Part shown: piece after piece, positions 37,276-46,408 of the stretch
Numbering within the stretch: position 1 is the first letter of the stretch
How the letters are laid out: each line of letters starts with the position of its first letter
Source of the DNA: Bifidobacterium crudilactis
GTDB taxonomy: Bacteria > Actinomycetota > Actinomycetes > Actinomycetales > Bifidobacteriaceae
Reading direction: 5' to 3'
Assembly: GCF_000738005.1 (NCBI RefSeq)
Contig: NZ_JHAL01000002.1
Location: 1,652,958-1,716,957 of the forward strand
DNA: 64,000 bases
Made by a program: the position numbers and the translations under genes
The notes under the pieces: generated by a model
Database searches by the model: none
What the model was told of the DNA's origin: nothing
What the model saw: the letters and a program-made list of their open reading frames with translations, nothing else

Positions 37276-37422
37276 ATGGTGTGGATCGTTATCGCCGTGG
37301 GAATCTCATTCATGCTGCTCATGGTCCTCTCGCTATGCAGGGCTGCTGCCCTGGGAGACCGGCAGCTTGACGCCATAGCCGCAAGGCAACATCATCGCAC
37401 TTCCTCCCACGCGGAGGACTGA
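37276..37422 (+). CDS. 48-residue single-pass membrane protein
   Basis: A short gene with an excellent AAGGAGAC ribosome site seven bases before the ATG. The product begins MVWIVIAVGISFMLLMVLSL, one membrane helix at the very N-terminus, then a short charged tail with Ala-Ala-Arg-Gln-His-His. Function unknown. It lies between the adhesin and the peptidoglycan hydrolase on the same strand, so it is probably a small part of the transfer apparatus or its assembly. Easily missed because of its length. Confidence 0.65.
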   Translation: MVWIVIAVGISFMLLMVLSLCRAAALGDRQLDAIAARQHHRTSSHAED

Positions 37423-37555
37423 CGGATTCCCCATCCGTCATTACGAAGGCTGGCGCATCGTTACAGCCGGCCATATTTTGCCCTGTCTGCTTTCCCCAGT
37501 GGGCGGGGCATCCTTCATCTTCAAGAATTAGGACAAGCAGAGAATCGAGGATCTC

Positions 37556-38626
37556 ATGGATACCAGTGATGGGCACGGCGCACATGCGGCCGTCGTCGCC
37601 ATCGTGTCGGTTCTGGCCGTCCCGGTGCTGATCCTGATGCCTCTGCTGATGGTCTCGCTGCTTATGGGCGGTGGTATGACGCAGACCGGCGATTCGGTAT
37701 CCAACGTGCCGGACCAGTATTTGGCCGATGTGCGCAAGGCGGGGAGTGTCTGCCAGACGGTCACCGCCCCTGTGATCGCGGCGCAGATCGAGACCGAAAG
37801 CAACTGGAATCCCGGTGCGGGCAGTCCCGCCGGGGCCAGGGGCATCGCCCAGTTCATGCCCGCGACCTGGGCGTCCGTCGGCAAGGACGGCGACGGTGAC
37901 GGCAAGGCGGACATCCTCAACGCGCATGACGCGATATGGACCCAGGGCAACTACATGTGCGGCCTGGCCGCGCAGATCGACGGCATGAAGGCCAAGGGCC
38001 TGTTCTCCGGCGACACCCTGCAACTCGCCCTGGCGGCCTATAACGCGGGGATCGGTGCCGTGCAGCGGGCCAAGGGCATACCCGCCTTCCAGGAGACGCA
38101 GGCGTATGTGCAGAAGATCCTCGCGCTGATGGCGAAGTACACCGATACGTCTGGCGCGACCGGCGATGCGGGAGGTGCGGCCGCCGGCCAGTTGAAGCCG
38201 GCGCTGAGCATGAAAGCCGACGGACGGCACGTCAACATCGCCTCTATGGGCATCACCGACACGTATTACGGCGGGCCGAGCGGCTACCCGCCCAGGCAGT
38301 GCACCTGGTGGGTGGCGAACCGTCGCGCCAGCATCGGCCGGCCCGTGGATGCGCATATGGGCAACGGCGGCTTCTGGATCAGCAGGGCGCGCGCCCTGGG
38401 GTATTCGACCGGCCGTTCGCCGAAGCTCGGTGCGGCGATGTCGATAGCGCCCGGGGTGTTCGGCTCGTCGGGCATCTACGGGCATGTGGCGCTGGTCGAG
38501 CAGATCAACGCTGACGGCGGCATCGTGGTGTCCGAATCGGGGTCGTCCATGAGCGCCCCCCAATTGCGGACCTTCACCGCGCAGCAACTCCAGGCCGCCT
38601 CGTCCAGCGTCTGGTTCATCTACTAA
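37556..38626 (+). CDS. Lytic transglycosylase-CHAP peptidoglycan hydrolase (VirB1-like)
   Basis: 356 residues. One N-terminal membrane anchor (AHAAVVAIVSVLAVPVLILM) leads to a lytic transglycosylase domain with catalytic Glu in QIETESNWNPGAG near residue 80 and GARGIAQFMPATWASVG. A linker of about 40 residues follows, then a CHAP domain whose Cys is in PRQCTWWVANRRA near residue 245 and whose His is in YGHVALVEQI near residue 305. Such two-domain enzymes open the wall for the conjugation channel in Gram-positive systems. The gene is followed after 10 bases by a lipoprotein gene, with AAAGGAG between them. Confidence 0.92.
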   Translation: MDTSDGHGAHAAVVAIVSVLAVPVLILMPLLMVSLLMGGGMTQTGDSVSNVPDQYLADVRKAGSVCQTVTAPVIAAQIETESNWNPGAGSPAGARGIAQFMPATWASVGKDGDGDGKADILNAHDAIWTQGNYMCGLAAQIDGMKAKGLFSGDTLQLALAAYNAGIGAVQRAKGIPAFQETQAYVQKILALMAKYTDTSGATGDAGGAAAGQLKPALSMKADGRHVNIASMGITDTYYGGPSGYPPRQCTWWVANRRASIGRPVDAHMGNGGFWISRARALGYSTGRSPKLGAAMSIAPGVFGSSGIYGHVALVEQINADGGIVVSESGSSMSAPQLRTFTAQQLQAASSSVWFIY

Positions 38627-38636
38627 AGGAGCTTCG

Positions 38637-39266
38637 ATGAAACACGCCACCACTCGCACCGCCACGGCACTCACCCTGCTGCTCGCCCTGTCGGGATGCG
38701 GGTTCACGCAACCCTCGGCCAGTCCCTCAACGGCCACGGCCTCTCCCAAGGGGGTGGCGGCGCCGACGGTGGTGCCCGCACCGGCAGGCCTGACCATCCC
38801 CGGCGGCAAGGCGAAATGGCTGAGCATCCTTCCGGATCCGAACGCCACGGCATGGGATGATTCGACGGCCGTGGCCAGGGACTACACGATAGCCGTCCAC
38901 ACCTGGGACGCCACGCGGGACCTGACCGACGCGTATGCCGGACAGCGGGCCGCGCTGTGGGGTACGCGCCAACTGCAAGAGGAGCAGGCCGCATACGACG
39001 CCGACCAGGCCAAGGGGCAGGCGTACTTCAACCAGGAGGCGATCCACCGCTCCTGGACCAGCACCGCGATCACCTCGACGGGCCGTGACGGGGTGCCCTC
39101 CACATCCGACCAGGATGCCATCACCGTCAACTGGACGATGACCCCGCACCGGCGGGACAACACTAGGGCGCAGGCCCTGAGCGGCACCGATGACGTGCTG
39201 CTGTACAGGACCGCCGAGGGCCGCTGGCAGGTGCAAGGCTCCTCGACCAGACAGGACGTGCAATGA
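38637..39266 (+). CDS. Conjugation-region lipoprotein, unknown family
   Basis: 209 residues with a lipoprotein signal: TALTLLLALSGCGF, cleavage before Cys20. A Ser/Thr/Pro-rich spacer leads to a domain of about 160 residues with a helix rich in Gln/Ala/Glu (YAGQRAALWGTRQLQEEQAA) and a terminal beta strand run ending LLYRTAEGRWQVQG. The alternating strand pattern with a long N-terminal helix resembles NTF2-like VirB8/TcpC folds of Gram-positive transfer systems, but no diagnostic motif is present. It overlaps the next gene by four bases. Confidence 0.7.
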   Translation: MKHATTRTATALTLLLALSGCGFTQPSASPSTATASPKGVAAPTVVPAPAGLTIPGGKAKWLSILPDPNATAWDDSTAVARDYTIAVHTWDATRDLTDAYAGQRAALWGTRQLQEEQAAYDADQAKGQAYFNQEAIHRSWTSTAITSTGRDGVPSTSDQDAITVNWTMTPHRRDNTRAQALSGTDDVLLYRTAEGRWQVQGSSTRQDVQ

Positions 39267-40600
39267 GCACGCCAACCCAACAGGCCACCCCGGTGACGGT
39301 GAGCATCGACGAGCGGGAAGGCGATCTGTGCATCAACGGCACGCACTCCCCGCTCGACGCCCCCGGCATGGACGCGCAGCGCGAGCAGGCGGTGTCGAGA
39401 CTGCGCCTGCTCGCCAGGCTGCAACGCACCGCGTTCACGGTGACCATCAGCGGCAGCGGTGACACCACCATGCTGGACATCGACCGGCAGGGCGTCGTCA
39501 CCGACACCACCCCGGTCGAAGAGACGCCAGCGGACACTGCCATCCAGGAAACGGCACCAGACGACGATACCGATGATCTTCTCGACGCCATAGCCGACAC
39601 GGCGGCCCCCACCGGCGCGGATGCACCGGCGGTGAGGCCCGAGGCCGCGACACGACGGTTCGGCCGACGCCGGGTCATCGTGGCCTTCATCGCCGCCGGC
39701 ACGCTGCTGCTCACGGCTGCGGGCGTCTTGGCCTCCCGCTGGTATGTCTCCGGCAGGCACGATGCGGCATTCACCTCGTGCCAGAGAGCGTCCAAGGATC
39801 TCGCCGCCTCCCGGAATGCGTTGCGACGGAGCCTCACGGACAGTGCAGCAGCCTCACGCATCGACACGGGCCAGGTCAGGGACCCGGCCACCGTAACCGC
39901 ACTGCGCCAGGCGCGCAGCCAGGCGGATCTCGGCGGAGCCCCCGAGTGTGCCACGCGGATGGACACCGCACAACTCACCGCTTTGGCAGGCAAGCTCACC
40001 GCACTGGCCGCCACGGCCGACGGCCGGACATCGGCGATCGGTGTGGCTGTCGATGCGGTGGTGGCGTCGCGTGATGCGAAGGCGTTGGCGGATGCGAAGA
40101 CGTCGCTTGCAAATGCGGTGAAGGCGGCCCAGGGCACGCTTGATTCGTCGCATGGCAAGGTCGCGGACAACGCGACGCGTGTGAAGTTGCAGCAGGCCAT
40201 CGACGCGGCGAACAAGGTACTTGACGACAAGGGCGTGAAGACTGCGAAGCGGTACCAGGATGCGCAATCGTCGCTTGCCGGTCCGGTCAAGGGCGTGAAC
40301 GACAGCGTGGCCGCTAAGGCTGCGGCCGACAAGACTGCGGCTGATAAAGCGGCCGCCGACGCGGCTGCCGCACAGGCGCAGGCCCCTTCTTCGTCCGGAT
40401 CCTCAAGTTCGTCCCCGTCGAAGCGTCGTTCCCAGACATCGGGATCCGGGTCCTCGTCCTCGGGTTCCTCGACGCGTCGCGGAACCTCCGGCTCCACGGG
40501 ATCGGGTTCCTCCGGTTCGTCGGGCGGGGCACCTTCATGGAGCGTGCCCGGAGCGGGCAGTGATGAAGGCAACATCGGCGGCTCGGATCCGGGACTGTGA
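39263..40600 (+). CDS. Single-pass membrane protein with coiled coil and Ser-rich tail
   Basis: 445 residues, not assigned to a family. The first 130 residues are soluble and acidic, then RRRVIVAFIAAGTLLLTAAG near residue 133 is the only membrane helix. Residues 160-370 are Ala/Asp/Lys-rich and form long helices with heptad-like repeats (VVASRDAKALADAKTSLANA). The last 70 residues are Ser/Gly-rich low complexity. Topology suggests a cytoplasmic head and an extended extracellular stalk, fitting a wall-spanning part of the transfer channel. The start overlaps the lipoprotein stop (ATGA), so the pair is coupled. Confidence 0.65.
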   Translation: MSTPTQQATPVTVSIDEREGDLCINGTHSPLDAPGMDAQREQAVSRLRLLARLQRTAFTVTISGSGDTTMLDIDRQGVVTDTTPVEETPADTAIQETAPDDDTDDLLDAIADTAAPTGADAPAVRPEAATRRFGRRRVIVAFIAAGTLLLTAAGVLASRWYVSGRHDAAFTSCQRASKDLAASRNALRRSLTDSAAASRIDTGQVRDPATVTALRQARSQADLGGAPECATRMDTAQLTALAGKLTALAATADGRTSAIGVAVDAVVASRDAKALADAKTSLANAVKAAQGTLDSSHGKVADNATRVKLQQAIDAANKVLDDKGVKTAKRYQDAQSSLAGPVKGVNDSVAAKAAADKTAADKAAADAAAAQAQAPSSSGSSSSSPSKRRSQTSGSGSSSSGSSTRRGTSGSTGSGSSGSSGGAPSWSVPGAGSDEGNIGGSDPGL

Positions 40601-40727
40601 ACGGCGCGACGGATCCACCCAGTGAAAGGAGGTGAAGCGGTGTAGAGGCATACGGCCGACAGCCGGCCGCCACGGCGGCACACGACACCATACGGACAGC
40701 AGCAATCAATCAGCAAGGAGCATCATC

Positions 40728-41054
40728 ATGCAGGTAACACAGACCATCACGGATCATGTGATCCATTGGACGGCGCAGACCGAGGCACAGACCGGGGTGC
40801 GTATTCTCGCCCTCCAGAATCCCGCGCCGCAGGCCCCTCCGGGAAGCGAGAAGTTCATGACGCTGATCGGCCTGGGCAAGTGGATCGCCCTGATCATCTG
40901 CGTGTTCGCCATCATCCTGGGCGCGGCCCTGTGGGCCATCCACGCCAGGCGTGGCGAGGACAGCGACGGCATCAACAAGGTGGGCATCGCCCTGATCGCG
41001 GTCATCATCATCTCGTTCGCCGCGAGTGTCGTCGGCTGGCTGGGGGGCTTCTAA
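40728..41054 (+). CDS. VirB2/TrbC pilin-like membrane protein
   Basis: 108 residues from the ATG that has AAGGAG 8 bases upstream. It contains two membrane helices: GLGKWIALIICVFAIILGAA and KVGIALIAVIIISFAASVVG, separated by a short basic turn with Arg-Arg-Gly-Glu. Size, two hydrophobic segments and position just before a TrbL-like gene match VirB2-type pilin subunits or their Gram-positive equivalents. The N-terminal 45 residues may be a long leader. The assignment is by topology and place. Confidence 0.6.
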   Translation: MQVTQTITDHVIHWTAQTEAQTGVRILALQNPAPQAPPGSEKFMTLIGLGKWIALIICVFAIILGAALWAIHARRGEDSDGINKVGIALIAVIIISFAASVVGWLGGF

Positions 41055-41780
41055 ATGAGACGGCATACCATCACGGCGCTGCTGCTGCTCGCCCCGCTCG
41101 CCCTGACCTCCGGGTGCGGCTGGGGAGGGCAGCCGGCGGCATCTTCCACCGGATCGTCATCCACCGTGTCACCGTCCTCGACGTCGACGGGTGCCACGAG
41201 CGTGCAGCCCAGCGTCTGCGGTCTGCCGGGTTCCGGCGACTCCACCACCCTCACTACGACACCGCATGTGGATGAATGGCGTTACGAGAACCAGACCCTG
41301 TGGCCGTACCCGTATGCGAAGAGCTACGGTCCCGGCGTCGTCAAGGACGATGGCATGCGCAGCTGCTTCTCCCATGACCCGCAGGGCGCGTTGTTCGCGG
41401 CGGCCAACATCGCGGCCATGACCACGGACCAGAACCTCATGAGCGACCCGGAGCATGCGATCAGCCTGTTCGGGAAAGGCTCGCAGTATGACCGTATGGC
41501 CGCGAAGATCCGCCAGCTCGGATCCTTCCCGGTCGGCAGCGCCTCAGATTCGCGTGGCACGCCGGCAGGCTTCCGGATTCTGGACTTCACGGACAGCGAG
41601 GCGACCGTGGACCTGGGATTCGTGGGCACGTCGGCCGGCCAGTCCGTGGATCTGAGCATCGTCTACCATCTCGTCTGGTCCGACGGGGACTGGAAGCTGC
41701 GCTGTGAGAAGGACATCCCCATCACGTCGGCCGTGATCCCCTCGTTCACCGGCTACACGGAGTGGAAGGTGAGCGGCTGA
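41055..41780 (+). CDS. Second conjugation-region lipoprotein
   Basis: 241 residues. The N-terminus TITALLLLAPLALTSGCGWG is a lipoprotein signal with lipobox LTSGC. A Ser/Thr-rich linker is followed by a domain starting VDEWRYENQTLWPYPYAKSY and ending LSIVYHLVWSDGDWKLRCEK, again an alternating helix-then-strands pattern as in NTF2-like transfer proteins. It starts directly at the stop of the pilin-like gene and overlaps the start of the TrbL-like gene, so the three are one translational unit. Specific function unknown. Confidence 0.7.
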   Translation: MRRHTITALLLLAPLALTSGCGWGGQPAASSTGSSSTVSPSSTSTGATSVQPSVCGLPGSGDSTTLTTTPHVDEWRYENQTLWPYPYAKSYGPGVVKDDGMRSCFSHDPQGALFAAANIAAMTTDQNLMSDPEHAISLFGKGSQYDRMAAKIRQLGSFPVGSASDSRGTPAGFRILDFTDSEATVDLGFVGTSAGQSVDLSIVYHLVWSDGDWKLRCEKDIPITSAVIPSFTGYTEWKVSG

Positions 41781-43399
41781 TGGATTGGCTCGATCAGATC
41801 GGCGAGGTCGCCTCCGCCATCAACCCGTTGAACATCGCCGGCACGGCGATCGGGAAACTCGTCAGCGGCATCTTCAGCATCATCGCCGGCCTGGTCAGCG
41901 ACGCGGTCGGCGGCGCGGTCAGCTCGTTCGCCACGCTGTGGATGAAGGTGCCCACGCCGACCATATCCGGCGGCGATACGAAGGCCGTGAACCCCAGCGA
42001 CACCGCCGGCATCATGCAGGCGGTGGGATACGTGAAGTGGATCAGCCTGGTCATGGCGGTGTTCGCCATCATCCTGCTCGCCGCCCGCTGGGCCATGAAG
42101 GCGAGGAGGGGCGATGGTGAGAACGCGTTCGGACGGCTCGGCGTGATCCTCGCCGCCGTCATCGGCATCTGCACGGCGACCGCCCTGGTCACTATGGTGT
42201 TGCAGACCGGGCCGAGCAGGGTCGGCGGCGTGGTCGGCAAGTTGCAGGCGCACCTGTGGTTCTACATGCTGGTGGCGGCCGCCATCAGCGTCATGGTCGG
42301 CATGGTCCGGCTCATGATGGCCAGGGACACGCAGCCGGCCGATGACACGTTGAAATCGCTGGTGCGGCTCATCGTGGTGGCCGGTGCCGGCACCACCCTG
42401 GTGCAACTGGCCCTGAACGCCGGCGACGCGTTCTCCACATGGCTGCTCAACGAGGCAACCGACCACGACTTCAACGCGGCGATCACCAAGGATCTGCAGA
42501 TCAGCGGCCTGATGCCCGGAGGGGCGCTGCTCATCATCATCCTGGGCCTGCTGTCCCTGATCGCCTGCCTGGTGCAGATCGCGCTGATGATCCTGCGCTC
42601 GGGGTTGCTGGTCGTGCTGGTCGGGATCCTGCCGCTCGCTTCGGCCAACACCAACACGGAATGGGGCATGAACTGGTATCACAAGAGCCTGGGATGGCTC
42701 GTGGCGTTCGTCCTGTACAAGCCGGTAGCGTCGATCATCTACGCGACCTGCTTCTGGATGATCAGCGGCGGCGCATTCGGCGACCAGTCGGGCACCATCG
42801 CCGGGCCGATGGTGGGGTTCGTGTTCATGGTCTGCTCGATAGTGGCCCTTCCCGCATTGATGAAGTTCGCCGTGCCCGCCGTCAGTGCGATGGGTTCCGG
42901 TTCGGGGGGCGGCGGTGCAGCCGCGGCAGCCCCGACCGGGGCGATGATGCTCGCCCGCGGCTCCGCGTCCTCCGGATCCTCCTCCTCGTCGCCAGCCCCG
43001 GCATCCGGCGCGACGTCCGCGCCTTCGGGTGCGTCGACGGCCGGCGGATCCTCCTCCGGTGCGGCCACTGGCGGTGCCGCTTCCACTGGTGCAGGCGCCG
43101 CTTCCGGTGCGGCCGCTGGCGCCGGCGCTGCGGCGGGCCCCGTCGGCGCGGGCGTCTCCGCTGCTGCGGGTGCCGTCAAGAAGGCCAAGGGTGCCATCGA
43201 ATCGGAGGCCGGCGGCGAAACGGGGGGATCCTCCCCGTCCGGTGCCGCTCCCGCACCTTCCGGCGGGACTTCCCAGGCCCCGGCGGGCGCGGCCACACCA
43301 TCGGGCAGCGCGGCCCAGCCGGCCGCCCCGGCGGCCGCACCCCAGGCGTCCGGTGCCGCCAGCGTGCCCGACAGGACCACGGGAGGTGACCAGGCATGA
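41780..43399 (+). CDS. TrbL/VirB6-like polytopic channel protein
   Basis: 539 residues. Seven or eight membrane helices fill residues 10-375, including VGYVKWISLVMAVFAIILLA, LVVLVGILPLASAN and GWLVAFVLYKPVASIIYATC, the last being typical of actinobacterial TrbL-like proteins. The C-terminal 165 residues are Ala/Gly/Ser/Pro-rich low complexity and probably cytoplasmic or wall-embedded. VirB6/TrbL proteins form the inner-membrane base of type IV secretion channels. The ATG after GGAAGGTGAG is used. The gene overlaps those on both sides by one or four bases. Confidence 0.8.
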   Translation: MDWLDQIGEVASAINPLNIAGTAIGKLVSGIFSIIAGLVSDAVGGAVSSFATLWMKVPTPTISGGDTKAVNPSDTAGIMQAVGYVKWISLVMAVFAIILLAARWAMKARRGDGENAFGRLGVILAAVIGICTATALVTMVLQTGPSRVGGVVGKLQAHLWFYMLVAAAISVMVGMVRLMMARDTQPADDTLKSLVRLIVVAGAGTTLVQLALNAGDAFSTWLLNEATDHDFNAAITKDLQISGLMPGGALLIIILGLLSLIACLVQIALMILRSGLLVVLVGILPLASANTNTEWGMNWYHKSLGWLVAFVLYKPVASIIYATCFWMISGGAFGDQSGTIAGPMVGFVFMVCSIVALPALMKFAVPAVSAMGSGSGGGGAAAAAPTGAMMLARGSASSGSSSSSPAPASGATSAPSGASTAGGSSSGAATGGAASTGAGAASGAAAGAGAAAGPVGAGVSAAAGAVKKAKGAIESEAGGETGGSSPSGAAPAPSGGTSQAPAGAATPSGSAAQPAAPAAAPQASGAASVPDRTTGGDQA

Positions 43400-44913
43400 G
43401 CGCACACGACAATCCCATCCACAAGCCACGCACCTACGGCAACTGGATCGAACCCAGGACGCCGGGCATCATCCCCGGACTCGGCCTGCTCGGCAGCGCC
43501 CTGGTGTTCGCCGGCATCTTCCTCGCCCTGCCGTTCATGATGCTCAACCTGTATGTGCCGGCGATCACGATATTCCTGCTGACCTGCGTGTTCGCGTATC
43601 TGATCAGCAGGAAGGACGTGCACGGCAAGAGCATCGCCACGAAGATCATCGTCAAATGCGGCTGGTGGATGGCCACATGGAAAAGAGAGCACATGTTCAG
43701 AGGTGGAATACTCGGATACGGACCCGAAGGGTCCATGATCCTTCCCGGCCTGCTGGCCAGGACCCAACTGCTGCACGCCACGTCGGCCAACGGCGATTTC
43801 GGCGTGATCCACTGCCCCAGGCAGCACACCTACACGCTGGTGATCCGCACCTCGCCGAACGGCGAGGATCTCGTCGATCCCGGGCAGATGGACCGGTGGG
43901 TGGCCGAATGGGCGCAAAGCAAGGCCGACATGGCCGACGAGCAGGGCCTGTTGCAGTACACGGTCACCGTGGAGACCTCCCCGGCGAACCCCCTGCAACT
44001 GCGCCAGGAGGTCACCGGCCAAGCGGACGTGAACGAACCCGATTTCGCGGCGTCGGTCATGACCAGCATCGTGGACACCTACCCGCAGGGATCCAGCCAG
44101 GCGAACGCATACGTGGCGTACACCTATTCCGACCGCAGGGCCGGCGGACGCCGGCGCGGCAGGGACGTCATGCTCACGGAGCTGTCCTCGCGACTGCCCT
44201 ACCTGATCCACAAGCTCCAGGCGACCGGGGCGGGGGCGTGCACACCGATGGGACCGGCGGAACTGTGCCGCTACGTGCGCATCGCCTACGATCCCGAACA
44301 GGCCCAGCAGTTCGACCTCGCCGACATGCAGGGCATCGACGTGGATCTCGCCTGGAGAAACTGCGGGCCGATGGCCACCCAGGCGTCCTGGGACTCCTAC
44401 CGGCACGACAGCGGCGTCTCCGAGACCTGGGAAATGACCATGACCCCCAAGGGCGTGGTCCAGGCCACCATCCTCAAACGGCTCCTGTCCGCACGGCAGG
44501 ACCTCATGCGCAAACGCGTCACCTGGATATTCCGACCCATCCCGGCGGAGAGGAAGCCGGACATCGTGGACCGTGACGTCAACCAGGCCGACTACGCGAT
44601 CAACAGCGCCAAGAAGGCGAAGGCGCGCGACCGGCGTCGCGCCAGGGCCGTCAACCAGACCGCCGAGGAGGAATCCAGCGGGGCCGGCCTGGAGAACTTC
44701 TCATGCCTGGTCACCGTCACCCTGAACGGTCACGCCCAGGGCGAGGACCGGGCCGACGTGGCCTCGGCGATAGAGAACCTGGGGGCCACGGCCAGGCTGC
44801 GACTGCGACCGGTGTACGGCTCGCAGGACTCCGCGTTCGCCGCCGCCCTGCCCCTGGGCCTGTCGCTCAGGCAGTACCAGGCGGTGCCGGCCAAATATTC
44901 GGACATGCTCTAA
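43396..44913 (+). CDS. SCO6880-family conjugation protein
   Basis: 505 residues. Two membrane helices near residues 28-72 (PGLGLLGSALVFAGIFLALP and LNLYVPAITIFLLTCVFAYL) resemble VirB3/PrgI parts; a large soluble region follows with GILGYGPEGSMILPGLLART and VIHCPRQHTYTLVIRTSPNG, features of the actinobacterial SCO6880 family that accompanies a VirB4-like ATPase. It probably corresponds to VirB3 plus the N-terminal part of VirB4, encoded separately from the motor domain in the next gene. It is followed after 10 bases by that ATPase gene, with TAAGGAGG between. Confidence 0.85.
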   Translation: MSAHDNPIHKPRTYGNWIEPRTPGIIPGLGLLGSALVFAGIFLALPFMMLNLYVPAITIFLLTCVFAYLISRKDVHGKSIATKIIVKCGWWMATWKREHMFRGGILGYGPEGSMILPGLLARTQLLHATSANGDFGVIHCPRQHTYTLVIRTSPNGEDLVDPGQMDRWVAEWAQSKADMADEQGLLQYTVTVETSPANPLQLRQEVTGQADVNEPDFAASVMTSIVDTYPQGSSQANAYVAYTYSDRRAGGRRRGRDVMLTELSSRLPYLIHKLQATGAGACTPMGPAELCRYVRIAYDPEQAQQFDLADMQGIDVDLAWRNCGPMATQASWDSYRHDSGVSETWEMTMTPKGVVQATILKRLLSARQDLMRKRVTWIFRPIPAERKPDIVDRDVNQADYAINSAKKAKARDRRRARAVNQTAEEESSGAGLENFSCLVTVTLNGHAQGEDRADVASAIENLGATARLRLRPVYGSQDSAFAAALPLGLSLRQYQAVPAKYSDML

Positions 44914-44923
44914 GGAGGGCATC

Positions 44924-46408
44924 ATGGCAGACATGCACGCACCCGCACGGTTCAAGGGATTCAAGGGGCCGGCAGGCGGATGGAGCACGGTGGTGCAGGC
45001 CCCCAACGAGTGGAGGGCCAGCACCGCGCAGTCATGCGGCCTGTGGCCCTTCTCCGTCGGGGCGGGCACGCCCATGATCGGCGTGCCGATGGGACAGCAG
45101 CTGTTCACCGGCTCGACGCTGTGCTGCGATCCGATCAACTGGTTCATGCGCGCCCATCTGATCTCCAACCCCTCGGCGTTCGTCCTGGGCAAGCCGGGAC
45201 TGGGCAAATCGACCGTGATCCGCCGCTGGGCCGTGGGCTACGCCCACCAGGGCGTCATCACCATGTTCCTGGGCGACGTCAAGAGCGAGCACGTGCCCAT
45301 CATCAAGGCGCTCGGCGGCCAGGTCATCACCCTGGGACCCGGCATCGGCTCCATCAACGTGCTCGACCCCGGCGGGGCGCTGCACGCGCTGGACAGTCTG
45401 ACCGGCACGCTGCGCGAGGAGCTGCACAACGCGATCCACACGCGACGGCGCAACATGCTGCGCGCCCTGATCACCATCAGCCGCGGCACCAGCCCCACCC
45501 AGCGCGAGGGCACCATCATGGACCGTGCGCTGCGCGTGCTGGACGACCGGTTCGCCACCCGCTCGCCGCTCATGAGCGACCTGCTCGGCATCATCCGCGA
45601 AGCCCCCCAGGAGGTGCGCGCCGTGGCGTTGGACCGTGGCGACGACGCCAGATACCGGAACATCACCGAGAACCTGGAATCCTCGCTCATCGACCTGTCC
45701 GGCAGCGGCGACATGGGCGACATGTTCTCCAACCACACCAGCGTGCAGATCGACCCGACACGACCCGTGGTGTTCGACATCCACGCCATCAACGAGGTGG
45801 ACCAGAGCCTGCGCGCGGCCGCGCTCATGGCCTGCTGGGACGCCGGGTTCGCGGCCGTGGACGCGAACCACTACCTCGCCAGGCAAGGCGTGGCCCCGCT
45901 GCGCCACTATTTCCTGGTGCTCGACGAGCTGTGGAGCGCGCTGCGCTCCGGGTCGGGCATGGTGGACCGCGTGGACCAGGTAACCAGGCTCAACCGCACC
46001 TTCGGCGTCGGCCAGGCACTGATCACCCACACCATGAGCGACCTCGAATCCCTGGCCGAGCCACAGGACCGGATGAAGGCCAAGGGCTTCGTGGAACGCT
46101 CCGGCATGGTGCTGTGCGGCGGCCTTCCCGAAGGTGAGCTGCCCTTGCTGAACCAGGCGATCAGCGTGTCCCGCGTGGAGATGGACCTTCTGAAATCATG
46201 GAGCGACCCGGGCGCCTGGGACGAACGCTCAGGCGTCGAGTCCGATCCTCCCGGGCGTGGCAAGTTCCTCGTCAAGGTCGGCGGCCGTCCCGGCATCCCC
46301 TTCCACCTGAAGCTCACCGGCCAGGAACTCGACCCGAACGACACCAACCTGCTGTGGCACGCGCCACGGCGAACGAACGGCCGGGAGGCGGAACATGGCA
46401 TCGAATAA
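44924..46408 (+). CDS. VirB4-like conjugation ATPase (motor domain)
   Basis: 494 residues. Walker A LGKPGLGKSTVIR lies near residue 88 and Walker B YFLVLDELWSAL near residue 327; the later GVGQALITHTMSDLESL and FVERSGMVLCGGLPEGELPL are the sensor and helical segments of the VirB4/TraC group. It would power substrate movement and pilus dynamics at the cytoplasmic face of the channel. It lacks a long N-terminal VirB4 domain, which fits the idea that the SCO6880 protein supplies it. The stop lies 14 bases inside the next gene. Confidence 0.88.
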   Translation: MADMHAPARFKGFKGPAGGWSTVVQAPNEWRASTAQSCGLWPFSVGAGTPMIGVPMGQQLFTGSTLCCDPINWFMRAHLISNPSAFVLGKPGLGKSTVIRRWAVGYAHQGVITMFLGDVKSEHVPIIKALGGQVITLGPGIGSINVLDPGGALHALDSLTGTLREELHNAIHTRRRNMLRALITISRGTSPTQREGTIMDRALRVLDDRFATRSPLMSDLLGIIREAPQEVRAVALDRGDDARYRNITENLESSLIDLSGSGDMGDMFSNHTSVQIDPTRPVVFDIHAINEVDQSLRAAALMACWDAGFAAVDANHYLARQGVAPLRHYFLVLDELWSALRSGSGMVDRVDQVTRLNRTFGVGQALITHTMSDLESLAEPQDRMKAKGFVERSGMVLCGGLPEGELPLLNQAISVSRVEMDLLKSWSDPGAWDERSGVESDPPGRGKFLVKVGGRPGIPFHLKLTGQELDPNDTNLLWHAPRRTNGREAEHGIE

